Shown here: positions 8,292 through 17,919 of the stretch, piece by piece
Position numbering within the stretch: position 1 is the stretch's first letter
How the letters are laid out: each line of letters starts with the position of its first letter
Source: Streptomyces sp. NBC_01497
GTDB lineage: Bacteria > Actinomycetota > Actinomycetes > Streptomycetales > Streptomycetaceae
DNA length: 64,000 nucleotides
Reading direction: 5' to 3'
NCBI RefSeq assembly: GCF_036250695.1
Contig: NZ_CP109427.1
Coordinates: 248,001 to 312,000 of the forward strand
Position numbers and translations under genes: made by a program
Notes under the pieces: generated by a model
Seen by the model: only the letters and a program-made list of their open reading frames with translations
What the model was told of the DNA's origin: nothing
Database searches by the model: none

Positions 8292-11282
8292 CTAGTTGTT
8301 GTCGACCTCGATCCCGTCGAAGGTCATGTAGGTACCGTCGACCTTGGTCAGTACGAGGGTGTGCAGACCGGCGGGCAGTCCGGTCTTCGACCAGACGACG
8401 ACGTTCGAGCGACGCTGTCCGTCAGTGGGTACGGTGTCGACGCCGGCCGGCGTGCCCGCGTCCAGCACCGCCGAGAAGTGGCCTTCGTCGCTGCTCTGCT
8501 CGCCGTACACCTTGATACCCGTACCGACGAACGTGTAGGTGACCGTGGAGCCGTTGTCCGACGCGTAGTGCACGTCGTCCTGGTAGTCGCCGAGCCCTCG
8601 GCTCTGCTGGTAACTGAATCCGGAGTACTGGACGTCCGGGTCCGAGTCGTTGAGCCGGACGGCAGCGGGTGCCGTGCCGACCACGAAGACGGTGGTGGCG
8701 GGTGGCGAGGAGACGCCACGCGCGTTCGACTGTACGGCCAGGAGTGTGTGCTGTCCCTCGGCCTCCGTCGCGGTGCAGGACCACGCCGAGCCGGTGACCG
8801 TCACACGGCACAGGGTGGTACCGCCGTCCGTCACGGTGACGGTGTCCCCCGTGGCCCCGGACCCGTGAACGGTGAACGTGCCGGCCACACCGGTCGCGCC
8901 TGGCGCCGGTGCGGAGATCCGGGGCGCGGCGACGAGACCGCCGACCGACACCTGCGACGTGTCCGCGCCCGGTGGGAGCGACGCGACCAGGAAGCCGGGT
9001 GAGAGCACCTGCACCTTCGGGGCGGCGTGACCGGAGAAGTAGACCGGGGTCCCCGGCACGAACCCGGCGCCACCGATCAGCACCCGCATGGTCGTGGTGC
9101 CGTGGGAGAACGTCGCCTGTGGCGTCGAGACGTAGTCGGCCTCCAGGTCGGTCGCCTCGGCGAAGCCTCGCCCCGACGCGTCCGTGCCGGCGCTCCGCAG
9201 TGCCGTCAGCTGGATGTCGTTCGGTCCCGGTGAGGCCGGAATGGAGGTGTTGCTGCCGACGTGGCTGTCGACCGCGCCGGCACAGATGTACTGACCGGCG
9301 GGCGCGGAGAAGTAGTTGCCCTCGACGAGGAAGTGCCCGGTCGCCGCGCAGCCTCCCTGCGCGTTGGCGCCACTGTTGTGGAACTGCACGTTGCCGACGT
9401 AGTGAATCCACTCGGAACCGGCATCGTCGTAGAAGGACGCGAAGCCGGGCCCCTGGTTGTAGGTGACGTTGCCGATCACCTGCAGGCCGTGCGCCATCGT
9501 GGCGTCGAAGTCGATCGTCCTGCCGTCGGCCTTGTAGTGGTAGGCGCCCTGGTGTCCCTCCATGTACACACCGCCCCCGTCACCGAGCACCTTGAGGTGG
9601 TCGTGGATGAGGTTGTAGCTGATCGTGTTGTCGGCGTTGATGTTGAGCGAGTTCGACGGGTGGTCCGCCGAGTCGACGTGGCCCTGGATGACACCGGCGG
9701 TGATGCCGGTGTAGGGCAGGTCGTAGAGCTCGTTGTGGGTGACCAGCGTGTGTCGGGTGTACAGCAGTGTGATGCCGCTTGCCGAGGGGTAGTCGGTGCC
9801 CACGTGGTGGATGACGTTGTCGGAGATCGTGTTACCGGTGGCGATCTCGTTTGTTCCGATCGTGTCGCCGGTCACGGCGGAGGGATCCGGGGTGCAATTG
9901 TCCTTGATCGTCTTTGGTGCGTCGGGGTTCGTGGTCAGGTAGTCCGGGAAGTGGGCCGGATCGGGGTTGACCGGCGTGGGGTCGGCAGTGCAGCCGAGCA
10001 GGATCGAGGTCGACGCGATGTCGGTGAACTCGTTGCCCTGGACGAGGTTGTGTGACGAGCCGTAGGCGATGCTCAGGCCCGCCCCGCCGAGTCCTGCGAA
10101 CCGATTGCCGCTCAGTGTGATGTGGTCGGCGGCACTGAAGGAGACATTGGCGTGCGGCTCGGTCAGCAAGCCCCACGGGCAACTGCCGGCCGGGTTCGAG
10201 AACGAGCACATGCCTTGGTTGTTCGCCCCTGTCATGCGCAGGTTGCTCTGCACGTCGGCGAAACCCGCGGGTTCGGAGGGCGCGTTCCATGTGGCGTAGG
10301 AGAACGTGAGCCCGGTGAAGGTCAGGTCGTGGACAGGATGGGCCAGACTACCCGCGCCCTGCAGGAGAGTCTCCAGGTGCGGCAGTTCGACATCGAGACT
10401 GTCCGGCTTGGCCCCGTTCAGTGGGGAGAAGTACAGCGTGTGGGCCGCCTGGTCGAGGAACCACTGTCCCGGATGCAGCAGGCTCCTCGCGTTCTGGATC
10501 GAGGCCGGCATCTGCGAGGTGCTCATCGCAGGCAGTGTGCCGCTGGCCTGCGAGTAGTCGGCGCGGTCGGTGACGTCCTTCCAGCACGGTTCGTCCATGG
10601 TCAGCGAAGTGCCGGACATCGACTGTACGCGGCACTTGGAGTCGGTCCACTGCCCGTTCCCGCCCGGGTAGTCGAACTCGACCTGTCGCAACTGGGTCGG
10701 GGTCATCGCCGAGAAGAAGGCGAGCCCGGCCGGGTCACCCGTGAGGTCGTACCCCTTGGCCGAGCCTTTCCAGCCGCCGGTGAAGTGCAGTTGGGACGGT
10801 GTGGCCTGCGCGACGGGGGCCTTGGTGGCGTCTACGTAGAGCTGGCGGCTGGCGCTCGCGACCGGAACGGATGTCGACCAGACACCTGACGGGGAGGAAG
10901 TCCAGTCACGCACGCGGCGCGCACCGGAGAGGATCGGGTGGGCACCGCGTGCCGCCGTCCACACGACCGGATGCCCGGGGCTGCCCGAGTCTGCCGCGTC
11001 GAAATCGAGGGGCTCCGCCAGATGGTAGGTGCCGTCGTCCAGGATGACCTGAACGGCCTCGGTGTGCCCGGCACGTGCGTGACGGGCAGTCTGGTGAGCC
11101 GTGGTGATCGAGCAAGGCGCGGCTGACGAGCACCGGGTGCCGGAGCCGTCGGGTGCTGTGTAGAGGGACGTTACGGGGCTTGCCACCGCGGCGGCCGCCG
11201 ACACGAGACCTGTCGCGAAAAGGGCTGTCACCGCCGTCCCCGCCAGCAGCAGGACGGGGCGTCTACGTTTGAACGGCCACAC
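8292..11282 (-). CDS. Large secreted right-handed β-helix protein with Ig-like and carbohydrate-binding C-terminal domains
   Basis: A 996-residue exported protein. Residues 1-35 are a Sec signal peptide (basic FKRRR, then hydrophobic LLLAGTAVTALFATGLVSAA). Residues about 40-720 form a pectate-lyase-like right-handed β-helix, with many 'GNxFxDI…', 'DNVIHHVG', 'HNELYDLPYTGI' rungs typical of glycan lyases and glycosidases of that fold. About 790-880 is a bacterial Ig-like domain ('VHGSGATGDTVTVTDGG'). The last 125 residues ('DSDPDVQYSG' to 'YMTFDGIEVDNN') look like a β-sandwich carbohydrate-binding module. It probably acts on extracellular plant or microbial polysaccharide. The substrate and family number cannot be given from sequence alone. 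Confidence 0.85.
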   Translation of the reverse strand: MWPFKRRRPVLLLAGTAVTALFATGLVSAAAAVASPVTSLYTAPDGSGTRCSSAAPCSITTAHQTARHARAGHTEAVQVILDDGTYHLAEPLDFDAADSGSPGHPVVWTAARGAHPILSGARRVRDWTSSPSGVWSTSVPVASASRQLYVDATKAPVAQATPSQLHFTGGWKGSAKGYDLTGDPAGLAFFSAMTPTQLRQVEFDYPGGNGQWTDSKCRVQSMSGTSLTMDEPCWKDVTDRADYSQASGTLPAMSTSQMPASIQNARSLLHPGQWFLDQAAHTLYFSPLNGAKPDSLDVELPHLETLLQGAGSLAHPVHDLTFTGLTFSYATWNAPSEPAGFADVQSNLRMTGANNQGMCSFSNPAGSCPWGLLTEPHANVSFSAADHITLSGNRFAGLGGAGLSIAYGSSHNLVQGNEFTDIASTSILLGCTADPTPVNPDPAHFPDYLTTNPDAPKTIKDNCTPDPSAVTGDTIGTNEIATGNTISDNVIHHVGTDYPSASGITLLYTRHTLVTHNELYDLPYTGITAGVIQGHVDSADHPSNSLNINADNTISYNLIHDHLKVLGDGGGVYMEGHQGAYHYKADGRTIDFDATMAHGLQVIGNVTYNQGPGFASFYDDAGSEWIHYVGNVQFHNSGANAQGGCAATGHFLVEGNYFSAPAGQYICAGAVDSHVGSNTSIPASPGPNDIQLTALRSAGTDASGRGFAEATDLEADYVSTPQATFSHGTTTMRVLIGGAGFVPGTPVYFSGHAAPKVQVLSPGFLVASLPPGADTSQVSVGGLVAAPRISAPAPGATGVAGTFTVHGSGATGDTVTVTDGGTTLCRVTVTGSAWSCTATEAEGQHTLLAVQSNARGVSSPPATTVFVVGTAPAAVRLNDSDPDVQYSGFSYQQSRGLGDYQDDVHYASDNGSTVTYTFVGTGIKVYGEQSSDEGHFSAVLDAGTPAGVDTVPTDGQRRSNVVVWSKTGLPAGLHTLVLTKVDGTYMTFDGIEVDNN

Positions 11283-12546
11283 TGTGAGTCTCCTTCAGAG
11301 AAGGGGGTGTTCGCCAGCAATTCATCCGACCTATGGCGCGAAACGTCACGGTAATCTTGGGCCAAGTCCGCGTCAAGGCAGAACGCATCCGATGAATAAA
11401 GGTCTCTACACGCGGCGCGCCGGACACACCCCGGGGGTATCTGACGCCGTCGGGATCGATCCTGAAAGTCTCAAGCCCGGTTGTCGGCTTTGGCCTGGCA
11501 GCTGCCGCGTCAGTGTGCGCGCCGGCCCGCGCCGTCAGGATACGGTCCGCCCTCTTCTCGTCGACGTGGACCGTGGGGCCCGGCCGTCGGGCACGGGATC
11601 TTCACCGGCTGGAGGTCGGCTTCACCATCCGGTCGATGAATCGGCTTTGTCTCATGCTGAGTTGGGCCAGGATTTCGCTGACGGCCGTCGGCTGATCGGT
11701 GTTTCCGGCCTGCCCGCCGCTCATGCCACGGGAGGTGTCCGCGGCGGAGTCCTGCCATCTCGCACGGCGTACTCGACCTCCGGGCCCACGCCGGTCGCCA
11801 GGGAGTCGAGTCCACTCTGGGCAGGGTCGGTGCCGGCCGCGCGCTGATTCTCGGTCCTGCGGGCTGTGATCTCGCCACCGCACTGGAGGCCCACCGGGCA
11901 GCAGTGGACGAGCGTCGCCCCGTACCGCTGTGGACCCAGGACACCCCGCACGACCCGATGCCGCGTCCCCTGCGCCGCACCGCACAGTCGGCGAGCAGGA
12001 CGGCCGAGCCCATGGACCCGCACACCGAACGACCGCAAGTCGCCAGTGCGCTGCCGCGCCGCCCGCACCTGTGGGCATCGGCAGCACGGTGACGTTCACC
12101 AGCCGGCCGCAGCCGAGGTCGCCGGAGGGGGCGTCGGCTGCCGGCCCGGGTTCGAGTTGACGGTCCCCCCGGGGGCGATCAGTGCGCCGGCTCCACGGAA
12201 GACATCGCCGCGAAGGGACGTGCCACGTAGGCCCTACGAGTGAAGAACAGCGACTTCGGTGCCCCGGGACGGAGCGTCAGCCGAGTCGTCGCAGTCTCCC
12301 GGTGACACTGCAATCGGGTTCGCTCGACGGGCCTCATAGGTGGGAAGAACCAGAAGAAGGCGTACGGCATGAACCAGGGGCTGCTGGAACAGCTGACCGG
12401 CGCACGTGAGCCGATCTCGCGCACCGAGGATGCGGCGGACGACGGCGAGACGCAGGCCCCCTGGACACAAGGCCGGGCAGCCTCACCATGTGCGCCCCCG
12501 ACGGATGCGTGTCTGCGCCGCTCCCTGGAGATGAGCCGTCGGAAGA
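11283..12546. other. 1.26-kb stretch with no firm gene
   Basis: The first 100 bases should hold the promoter of the secreted β-helix gene. In the rest several frames are open but none is convincing. A plus-strand frame around 11751-12092 ('ALILGPAGCDLATALEAHR') has balanced composition without a start or recognisable family. A minus-strand frame ends at 11602 with 'TAVSEILAQLSMRQSRFIDR'. These may be worn gene remnants. Confidence 0.4.
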
Positions 12547-14667
12547 GTGACGGGCGAGGTGCGAGTGACCCCGAACCACAGCGGTGAACTCGGCGGCGAG
12601 ATCGGTGCGGCGCTGTTGGACGTGCTTTTCACGCAGGCACCGGTCGCATTGTTGATAGTGGACACAGCGCTGCGCGTCGAACGTGTCAACACCGCCTCCG
12701 GCGGCATGCATGGCGCCACCGTCGAAGGTCTGGTCGGTCAACCGGTGGCCGAGGCCATCAACGCGACCCATCCCGAAGGCGTAGAGGCGATGGTGCGCGC
12801 CGTGCTGAACACTGGCGTACCCGTCTTCGACCGTCTTGTGCCAGGCCGTCCGACCGCTGAGCCAGACACCGAGCACGTCTACTCGGTGTCCGTGTTCCGC
12901 CTCCAGGACGGCGACGGTGACGTTCTGGGCGCTGTGGTCTCCTTGATCGACGTCACCGAACGCGAGCAAGGGCAGGCGCGCGGGGCTGTTCGCGATGCGG
13001 CTCGGAAGAAGATCGGCAGTTCTCTCGACGTGATCACGACCTGCCGCCAACTCACGGATGTGGCCGTACCGGACTTCGCGGACACGGCGATGGTGGATGT
13101 CCTTGACACCGTGGTTCGCGGGAACGAACCTCCTCTCGGCCCGCTCTTCGGTGACGAGCCGATGCAGCGCACCGCCTTCAAGTCGGCCACGGACCTGGCA
13201 CAGGTGTACGCGTTGGGTGACACAAGCAAGTTCCCCTACCCCACGCCGTATACACAAAGCCTCAATGACCTCGAGCCCCGCCTGATCACTCTGGACGAGA
13301 CCACGTCGTGGCTGGCTGCGGATCCGGAACGAGGACGCGCGCTGCGCGAGGCAGGCGTCCACGGCATGATCGTCGCCCCCGTCGTACTGCGCGGAGCCGT
13401 GCTCGGTATCGCCGGCTTCTACCGCTCCACCCGACCCGCCCCTTTCACCGCCGACGACCTCGTTCTGGCCGGCGAACTGGCGGCGTTCACTGCCGTGTGC
13501 CTGGACAACGCCCGCCGGTTCACCCGTGAGCACACCATCGCCCTCACCCTGCAACGCCACCTTCTGCCCCAGGGCCACGCCTCCCAGGGGGCGGCCGAGG
13601 TCGTCCACTTCCACCGGCCCGGTGAGGTGAGCGGTGGGTGGTTCGATGCCATTCCGCTGTCCAGTGCCCGGCTTGCTCTCACCGTGGGCGACGTGGCCGG
13701 ACGCGGTATCCATGCCGCCACCACCATGGGACAACTCCGCGCCGCGATCAACGCGTTGGCCGCGCTGGATCTGGAGCCTGACGAACTCCTCGCCCGCCTT
13801 AACGACACAGTGACCCGTCTGGCGGCGGAACGATCCGCTTTGCCGCTTGCGGACCCGATGCGCAACGAACCGCTGACAGCGGCGTGTACCTACGTGGTGT
13901 ATGACCCGACCACCGGTGACTGCACCATCGCGTGCGCCGACCACCCTCCTCCGGTATACATCCGTCCGAACGGCACCAGCGAGAATCCTGAGGTCCCTCG
14001 TGGCCCGTCCCTGGGCGACGAACACGAGCCTTTTGCAGCCGCACACATGCGGCTACCCGCAGGCAGCATCCTCGCGCTGTACAACGATGGATTGTTGAAG
14101 GCGTACGGCGGCACCTCACTCGAAACGGCTCAAGACCGGCTCCGTCAGGTTCTGTCCCATCCTGACCGCTCCCTGAATGAACTGCGTGACGACGCCGTCT
14201 ACTCCGTCCAGGCCGCCCCGCGCCCCGAGGACGAGGCCGTCCTCCTGCTGGCCCGTACACGGATTCTCCGCGAAGACCAAGTCAACACCTGGACCATCCC
14301 CCCACATCCCGAGGAGGTGGCCCGGGCCCGTGACCGCGCGGTGCGGCAACTCGAGGACTGGAACCTGACCGGCAATGCTCTCGCCACCGAGATCATCGTC
14401 AGCGAACTCGTCACCAACGCCATTCGTCACGGCGGCCCGCCCGTGCAACTGCGCCTCATCAAAGACCGGTTCCTGACCTGCGAGGTCTCGGACGCCAGCC
14501 CTGCCGCGCCCCACCTCCGCCACGCCCGGACCTTGGACGAAAGCGGCCGTGGACTGTTCATCGTCGCCCAACTCGCGCAGCAGTGGGGCACCCGGTACAC
14601 CAGTTCCGGCAAGACCATCTGGACCGAACAGCCTCTCTCGCCGGGCTCCGTGCAGCAGCCCATGTAA
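12547..14667 (+). CDS. PAS-GAF-PP2C (SpoIIE-type) phosphatase fused to a HATPase_c serine kinase domain
   Basis: A 706-residue cytoplasmic signalling protein. A PAS domain covers about residues 20-145 ('APVALLIVDTALRVERVN'), a GAF domain about 160-335, a SpoIIE-type PP2C phosphatase about 350-565 ('GDVAGRGIHAA', 'YNDGLLKA'), and a C-terminal RsbW-like ATPase about 580-695 ('IIVSELVTNAIRHGG', 'SGRGLFIVAQLAQQWG'). The phosphatase and anti-sigma-kinase halves of a partner-switch are thus in one chain, a common Streptomyces arrangement. The GTG at 12547 is taken as start; a GTG at 12568 is an alternative. No STAS or sigma gene is adjacent. In the PP2C domain the usual GGDFYD is replaced by 'GGWFDA' and YTDG by YNDG, so metal binding may be altered. 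Confidence 0.85.
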   Translation: MTGEVRVTPNHSGELGGEIGAALLDVLFTQAPVALLIVDTALRVERVNTASGGMHGATVEGLVGQPVAEAINATHPEGVEAMVRAVLNTGVPVFDRLVPGRPTAEPDTEHVYSVSVFRLQDGDGDVLGAVVSLIDVTEREQGQARGAVRDAARKKIGSSLDVITTCRQLTDVAVPDFADTAMVDVLDTVVRGNEPPLGPLFGDEPMQRTAFKSATDLAQVYALGDTSKFPYPTPYTQSLNDLEPRLITLDETTSWLAADPERGRALREAGVHGMIVAPVVLRGAVLGIAGFYRSTRPAPFTADDLVLAGELAAFTAVCLDNARRFTREHTIALTLQRHLLPQGHASQGAAEVVHFHRPGEVSGGWFDAIPLSSARLALTVGDVAGRGIHAATTMGQLRAAINALAALDLEPDELLARLNDTVTRLAAERSALPLADPMRNEPLTAACTYVVYDPTTGDCTIACADHPPPVYIRPNGTSENPEVPRGPSLGDEHEPFAAAHMRLPAGSILALYNDGLLKAYGGTSLETAQDRLRQVLSHPDRSLNELRDDAVYSVQAAPRPEDEAVLLLARTRILREDQVNTWTIPPHPEEVARARDRAVRQLEDWNLTGNALATEIIVSELVTNAIRHGGPPVQLRLIKDRFLTCEVSDASPAAPHLRHARTLDESGRGLFIVAQLAQQWGTRYTSSGKTIWTEQPLSPGSVQQPM

Positions 14668-15563
14668 CAAGCGCGACCGGCAGGGTTCTCCCGAGGGGGG
14701 AACGTGATCACCGGGCATGACGACAAGATGCTTGCCTGAGCGGAGCCCGAGTCTCCTTCAGGGGCTCGACGGGCCCGCCGCGTCGCTCCCCGGCCCGATC
14801 CCAGGGCGCCACCCACCGTGGCAACCGAGACGACGAGACCGGACAACGTCAAGTACTGCGTGGGGTCTGACCTGCTGAGGGTGGGCTGGCTGTCGTGGAC
14901 GGGGAACTGTGGCATCGACCGTCAGAGAGCTCGCGGGAGACGAGGCAGGAGGCGCCGCTCCACAAAGCCTCGACGGTCGTGAGGTTGTTACTGGTGTGCT
15001 TGTTCGCCAGGGGGCCTGGTCCAGAGGCAGCGCACTCAGGGCCTCGACCAGATTTCCAGACAGTCGAGTTCGCGGTGGCGGCGGCTCCTGTGGCGCGTGC
15101 GGTCGCGAGGGCTTTCGACAAGCCCGGCACCCGTCGCCACGGCCGGCTGGCGCGGACCATACCGACGGCATCCTGGGACAGCCCTCGGGCAGACGAAGGT
15201 ATTCAGCGCCGAGCCGTGTTCACGACGCACATCGACAGCAAGCTCGTGCCCGTGTGAGCGCAACGGAAGATCGGTCGGCGTGGTCGCGGCGCCGGGTCGA
15301 CGTCAGCGGCACCTCTCACCGTTCGGCACGGGTGACGGCTCAAAATCACGAGTGTCTCAACGACCGCCATCGTCCGCCCGTGCCGGGCGTCGGATCTCAT
15401 CCGTCATCCCTTGGTGCCGGGAGACCAGGACGGATGGCTTTGGCAAGGTAGACGCACCCCGTTCGTCCTCCGGGACATCGAACAGCCCTCCCCCGCCCAT
15501 ACACATCACACCGTACTCCTGGAATCATGGAGGTGAGTTTCGACTCGGAGAACACGTCCCGGA
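14668..15563. other. 0.9-kb stretch between converging genes, no gene recognised
   Basis: Open frames here are arginine-rich and overlap on both strands, as expected for non-coding GC-rich DNA. A weak stem (GAGCCC…GGGCTC near 14745-14768) could terminate the upstream gene. Confidence 0.4.
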
Positions 15564-17333
15564 TCAGCCGGGTCCGCCCAGTACGATCTTCCACACCCGG
15601 GTAGCCACCTGGAGGTTGAGTCGATCCTCGACGTTCGCGAGGTCCTTGCCGCCGATGTCACGGATGCGTTGGAGCCGATAGCGCAACGTGCTGCGATGGA
15701 TCACGAGGGATTCGGCCGTCTCGTTGTAGTTGCCGCCGCAGTCGAAGTAGCGGGAGAGGGTCTCCACCATGGCAGTGTGGTGCCGGGAGTCGTAGTCGAT
15801 GAGCTGCCCGAGCCACTCGTGAACGAATGTCTCCAGTTCCCCGTAGCCGTTGCCAGGTCCCAGGATGCGGTAGAGGCCGAGTTCGTCGAAGAACGTCGTG
15901 CCGAAGCTGTCACGGGACTGGCGGCGCACTTCCAGGGCGCGCCGTGCCTCCTGGTAGTGGTGGGGGATGCCGTCCAGTGCGTCGCAACGGCTGCTCACTC
16001 CGATCGTCCCGGCGGGTGTTCCGGTTTCCCGGGCGATCGCCTCGTGCAGCGCGTCGGCGTGCGGCCTTTCGTCGGTGACGAGGACCACGTGATCGGAACG
16101 TCGGGTCAGCAGAGAGCGCATGCCCAAGGCGGAGGCCGTCCGGCCCACGGTCTGCGCGAAGGAATCGTCCGTAGTCCGGTTCGACCACTGCACCACGACG
16201 ATGTAGTGGCTGCGGTGCAGATCGTGTCCGACCGCCCCGGACCGGGCGTAGGCGCTTGCCTCGTCCGTCCCTTCCAGGAGGTCGTCGACCAGTTCGCCGT
16301 GCAACCTCAGCTCCACCTCGGCCAGGTGCCGCAGGTGGGCCAGCTCCAGGGCGAGCGACGTGGCGGCGTGCTCCAGCGCAAGCGTGGTGTGCTCGTCGGC
16401 CTCGTGCCGGACATCCACCAGGGCCAGCACACCCAGGATCTCCCCGTGCGGGCGGACGAGGGTGGTCAACCGGTCCTTCACCCGCACGGGCCCGGCCTCC
16501 CGGGCGACGGCGTGCAGCATCTCGTCCTGGCGCACGGGGTCCGGTTCCGGGTAGGGGTCGGGACAGCTGGGACCGGTCCAGGACCTCAGCCGACCGAAAC
16601 GGTCCTCGACCAGCGCGGGAAGCCCGGTGAGCCTGTACAGGGCGCGCGTGATGGCCTCCTCGCCACCGCCCGAGGCGGCGACCTCGGCCGTGAGCGCGTG
16701 AAGGGCCCGCTCGTATCCCAGGTCCGCCACCACGGAGATCAGCTGCCACTGGAGGTCTCCCCGTTCCTCCCGGAGCCGGTTCAGCTCCAGCGCGTCCTCG
16801 CGTCGACGACGCTGCGCGAAGGCCAGTGACAGAGCGCAGGCGGTGTCCCGAACGAGCATGGCGAGCACGGAGCACTCCGCCTCGGTGGGTCGGGCGCGGG
16901 CTGTGACCACCAGATAACCGTGGAGTTCCTCGAATCCGCGCAATCCGAGGGCCCAGGCCCAGGGCCGGCCGGGCACGGCCACGGGACCGTCCCGCCCGTC
17001 CAGCTCCCGCACGCTCCGGTCCAGGGCCACGGCGTGGCTCTTCCCGCTCCTAGAGCTGGGGACCAGGTCGCCGTCCACCTGGAGATAGCCGACCTCGGCG
17101 CTGTAAGGCCCCGCGACGACGATGTGGTCCATGGCCAGACGCAGGATCTCGCCCTCGTCCCGGGTGTCGAACAGGGCACGGGAGAGCGCCGTCAGTCCGG
17201 CCATGACGCCGTCGGCCACAGGCGGGCCGGCGCCTCCCCACCAAGCCGCTGCGCGCTGCCCGGCACTGCCCGGCAGAATCCGGCCCTCCCGGCCGAAGCG
17301 GCGGTACAGTTCGTGCGCCCGGCTGCCACCCAT
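15564..17333 (-). CDS. PucR-family transcriptional regulator with GAF-like sensor region
   Basis: A 589-residue regulator. The C-terminal 60 residues form the PucR helix-turn-helix ('LSRYFDCGGNYNETAESLVI', then 'HRSTLRYRLQRIRDIGGKDL'). A central GGDEF-like/CdaR region lies at about 370-500, and the N-terminal half has GAF-like segments ('ALSRALFDTRDEGEILRLAM'). The open frame runs to 17699, but the ATG at 17333 has a GGAG ribosome site seven bases upstream, and the upstream extension is Arg/Ser-rich and implausible. PucR proteins often control catabolic genes next to them; here none is adjacent, so the target is unknown. Confidence 0.8.
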   Translation of the reverse strand: MGGSRAHELYRRFGREGRILPGSAGQRAAAWWGGAGPPVADGVMAGLTALSRALFDTRDEGEILRLAMDHIVVAGPYSAEVGYLQVDGDLVPSSRSGKSHAVALDRSVRELDGRDGPVAVPGRPWAWALGLRGFEELHGYLVVTARARPTEAECSVLAMLVRDTACALSLAFAQRRRREDALELNRLREERGDLQWQLISVVADLGYERALHALTAEVAASGGGEEAITRALYRLTGLPALVEDRFGRLRSWTGPSCPDPYPEPDPVRQDEMLHAVAREAGPVRVKDRLTTLVRPHGEILGVLALVDVRHEADEHTTLALEHAATSLALELAHLRHLAEVELRLHGELVDDLLEGTDEASAYARSGAVGHDLHRSHYIVVVQWSNRTTDDSFAQTVGRTASALGMRSLLTRRSDHVVLVTDERPHADALHEAIARETGTPAGTIGVSSRCDALDGIPHHYQEARRALEVRRQSRDSFGTTFFDELGLYRILGPGNGYGELETFVHEWLGQLIDYDSRHHTAMVETLSRYFDCGGNYNETAESLVIHRSTLRYRLQRIRDIGGKDLANVEDRLNLQVATRVWKIVLGGPG

Positions 17334-17919
17334 GGCACCACTCCGTTCTCTCCGAGCCCTGAGGGGACACGAAGCGGTCGGGTACCCACTCGCGTGGCAG
17401 CTCATCCGCGTCATGAGGCTTGTTCTTCTCGTACTCGGAGGGCGAACGGACTCGGGCATTTCTGACTCACCAGGCGCAGGCACGGATCGCTTCGGATCGC
17501 CACCTTGGTAAGTGTTCGGGCGACGAAGGACTGGCCCGCGGATGCTCGCGAGGAAGGACCGCACGATGGCCGCCCGCGTAGCAGTGCGCTTGTCCGGCAC
17601 ACGACGCGTCGGGAAGCGTACTGACGGGCCGGGTCCCCGGCCCTGTGAAGCGACCCCGTCCTGTCGTCCCAGCCCGTCGCCCGCCCGGCGCCGGCTCATG
17701 GCCGGTGCAGTCGGCGGCGCCGAATCAGGGGCCGGTGCGCGCCTCGCGGGGAGACTCAGGGGATCTCGTCCCGCTCCGCTCGATGCGGTCGAGCCAGTTC
17801 CGGCCGTCCGCCGACGAGGCTGATCGTGGGCCGCAGAACAACGGCGGACGCCTTACACGTCCCTGAACAGAACCGGTACGCAATGTCGGCGCAGGCCGCC
17901 GCATCGGGAGGAGTTCCTC
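17334..17919. promoter_or_regulatory. Divergent intergenic region with the promoter of the dnaK operon
   Basis: About 590 bases between the PucR gene and dnaK. I searched by eye for the HspR-type HAIR element (CTTGAGT…ACTCAAG) and for the HrcA-type CIRCE element and saw neither. The absence agrees with the operon lacking hspR. A strong ribosome site (GGGAGGAG) precedes dnaK. No clear -10/-35 could be assigned. Confidence 0.4.

Noticed and set aside
11510..12099. Overlapping minus-strand frames in the gap before the PAS-GAF-PP2C gene
   Set aside because: Mutually overlapping and Arg-rich; the short coding-like ends are not enough to call a gene.
17334..17699. 122-residue N-terminal extension of the PucR regulator
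   Set aside because: Sequence is Arg/Ser/Pro-rich, lacks a ribosome site at its start, and a good site precedes the ATG at 17333.
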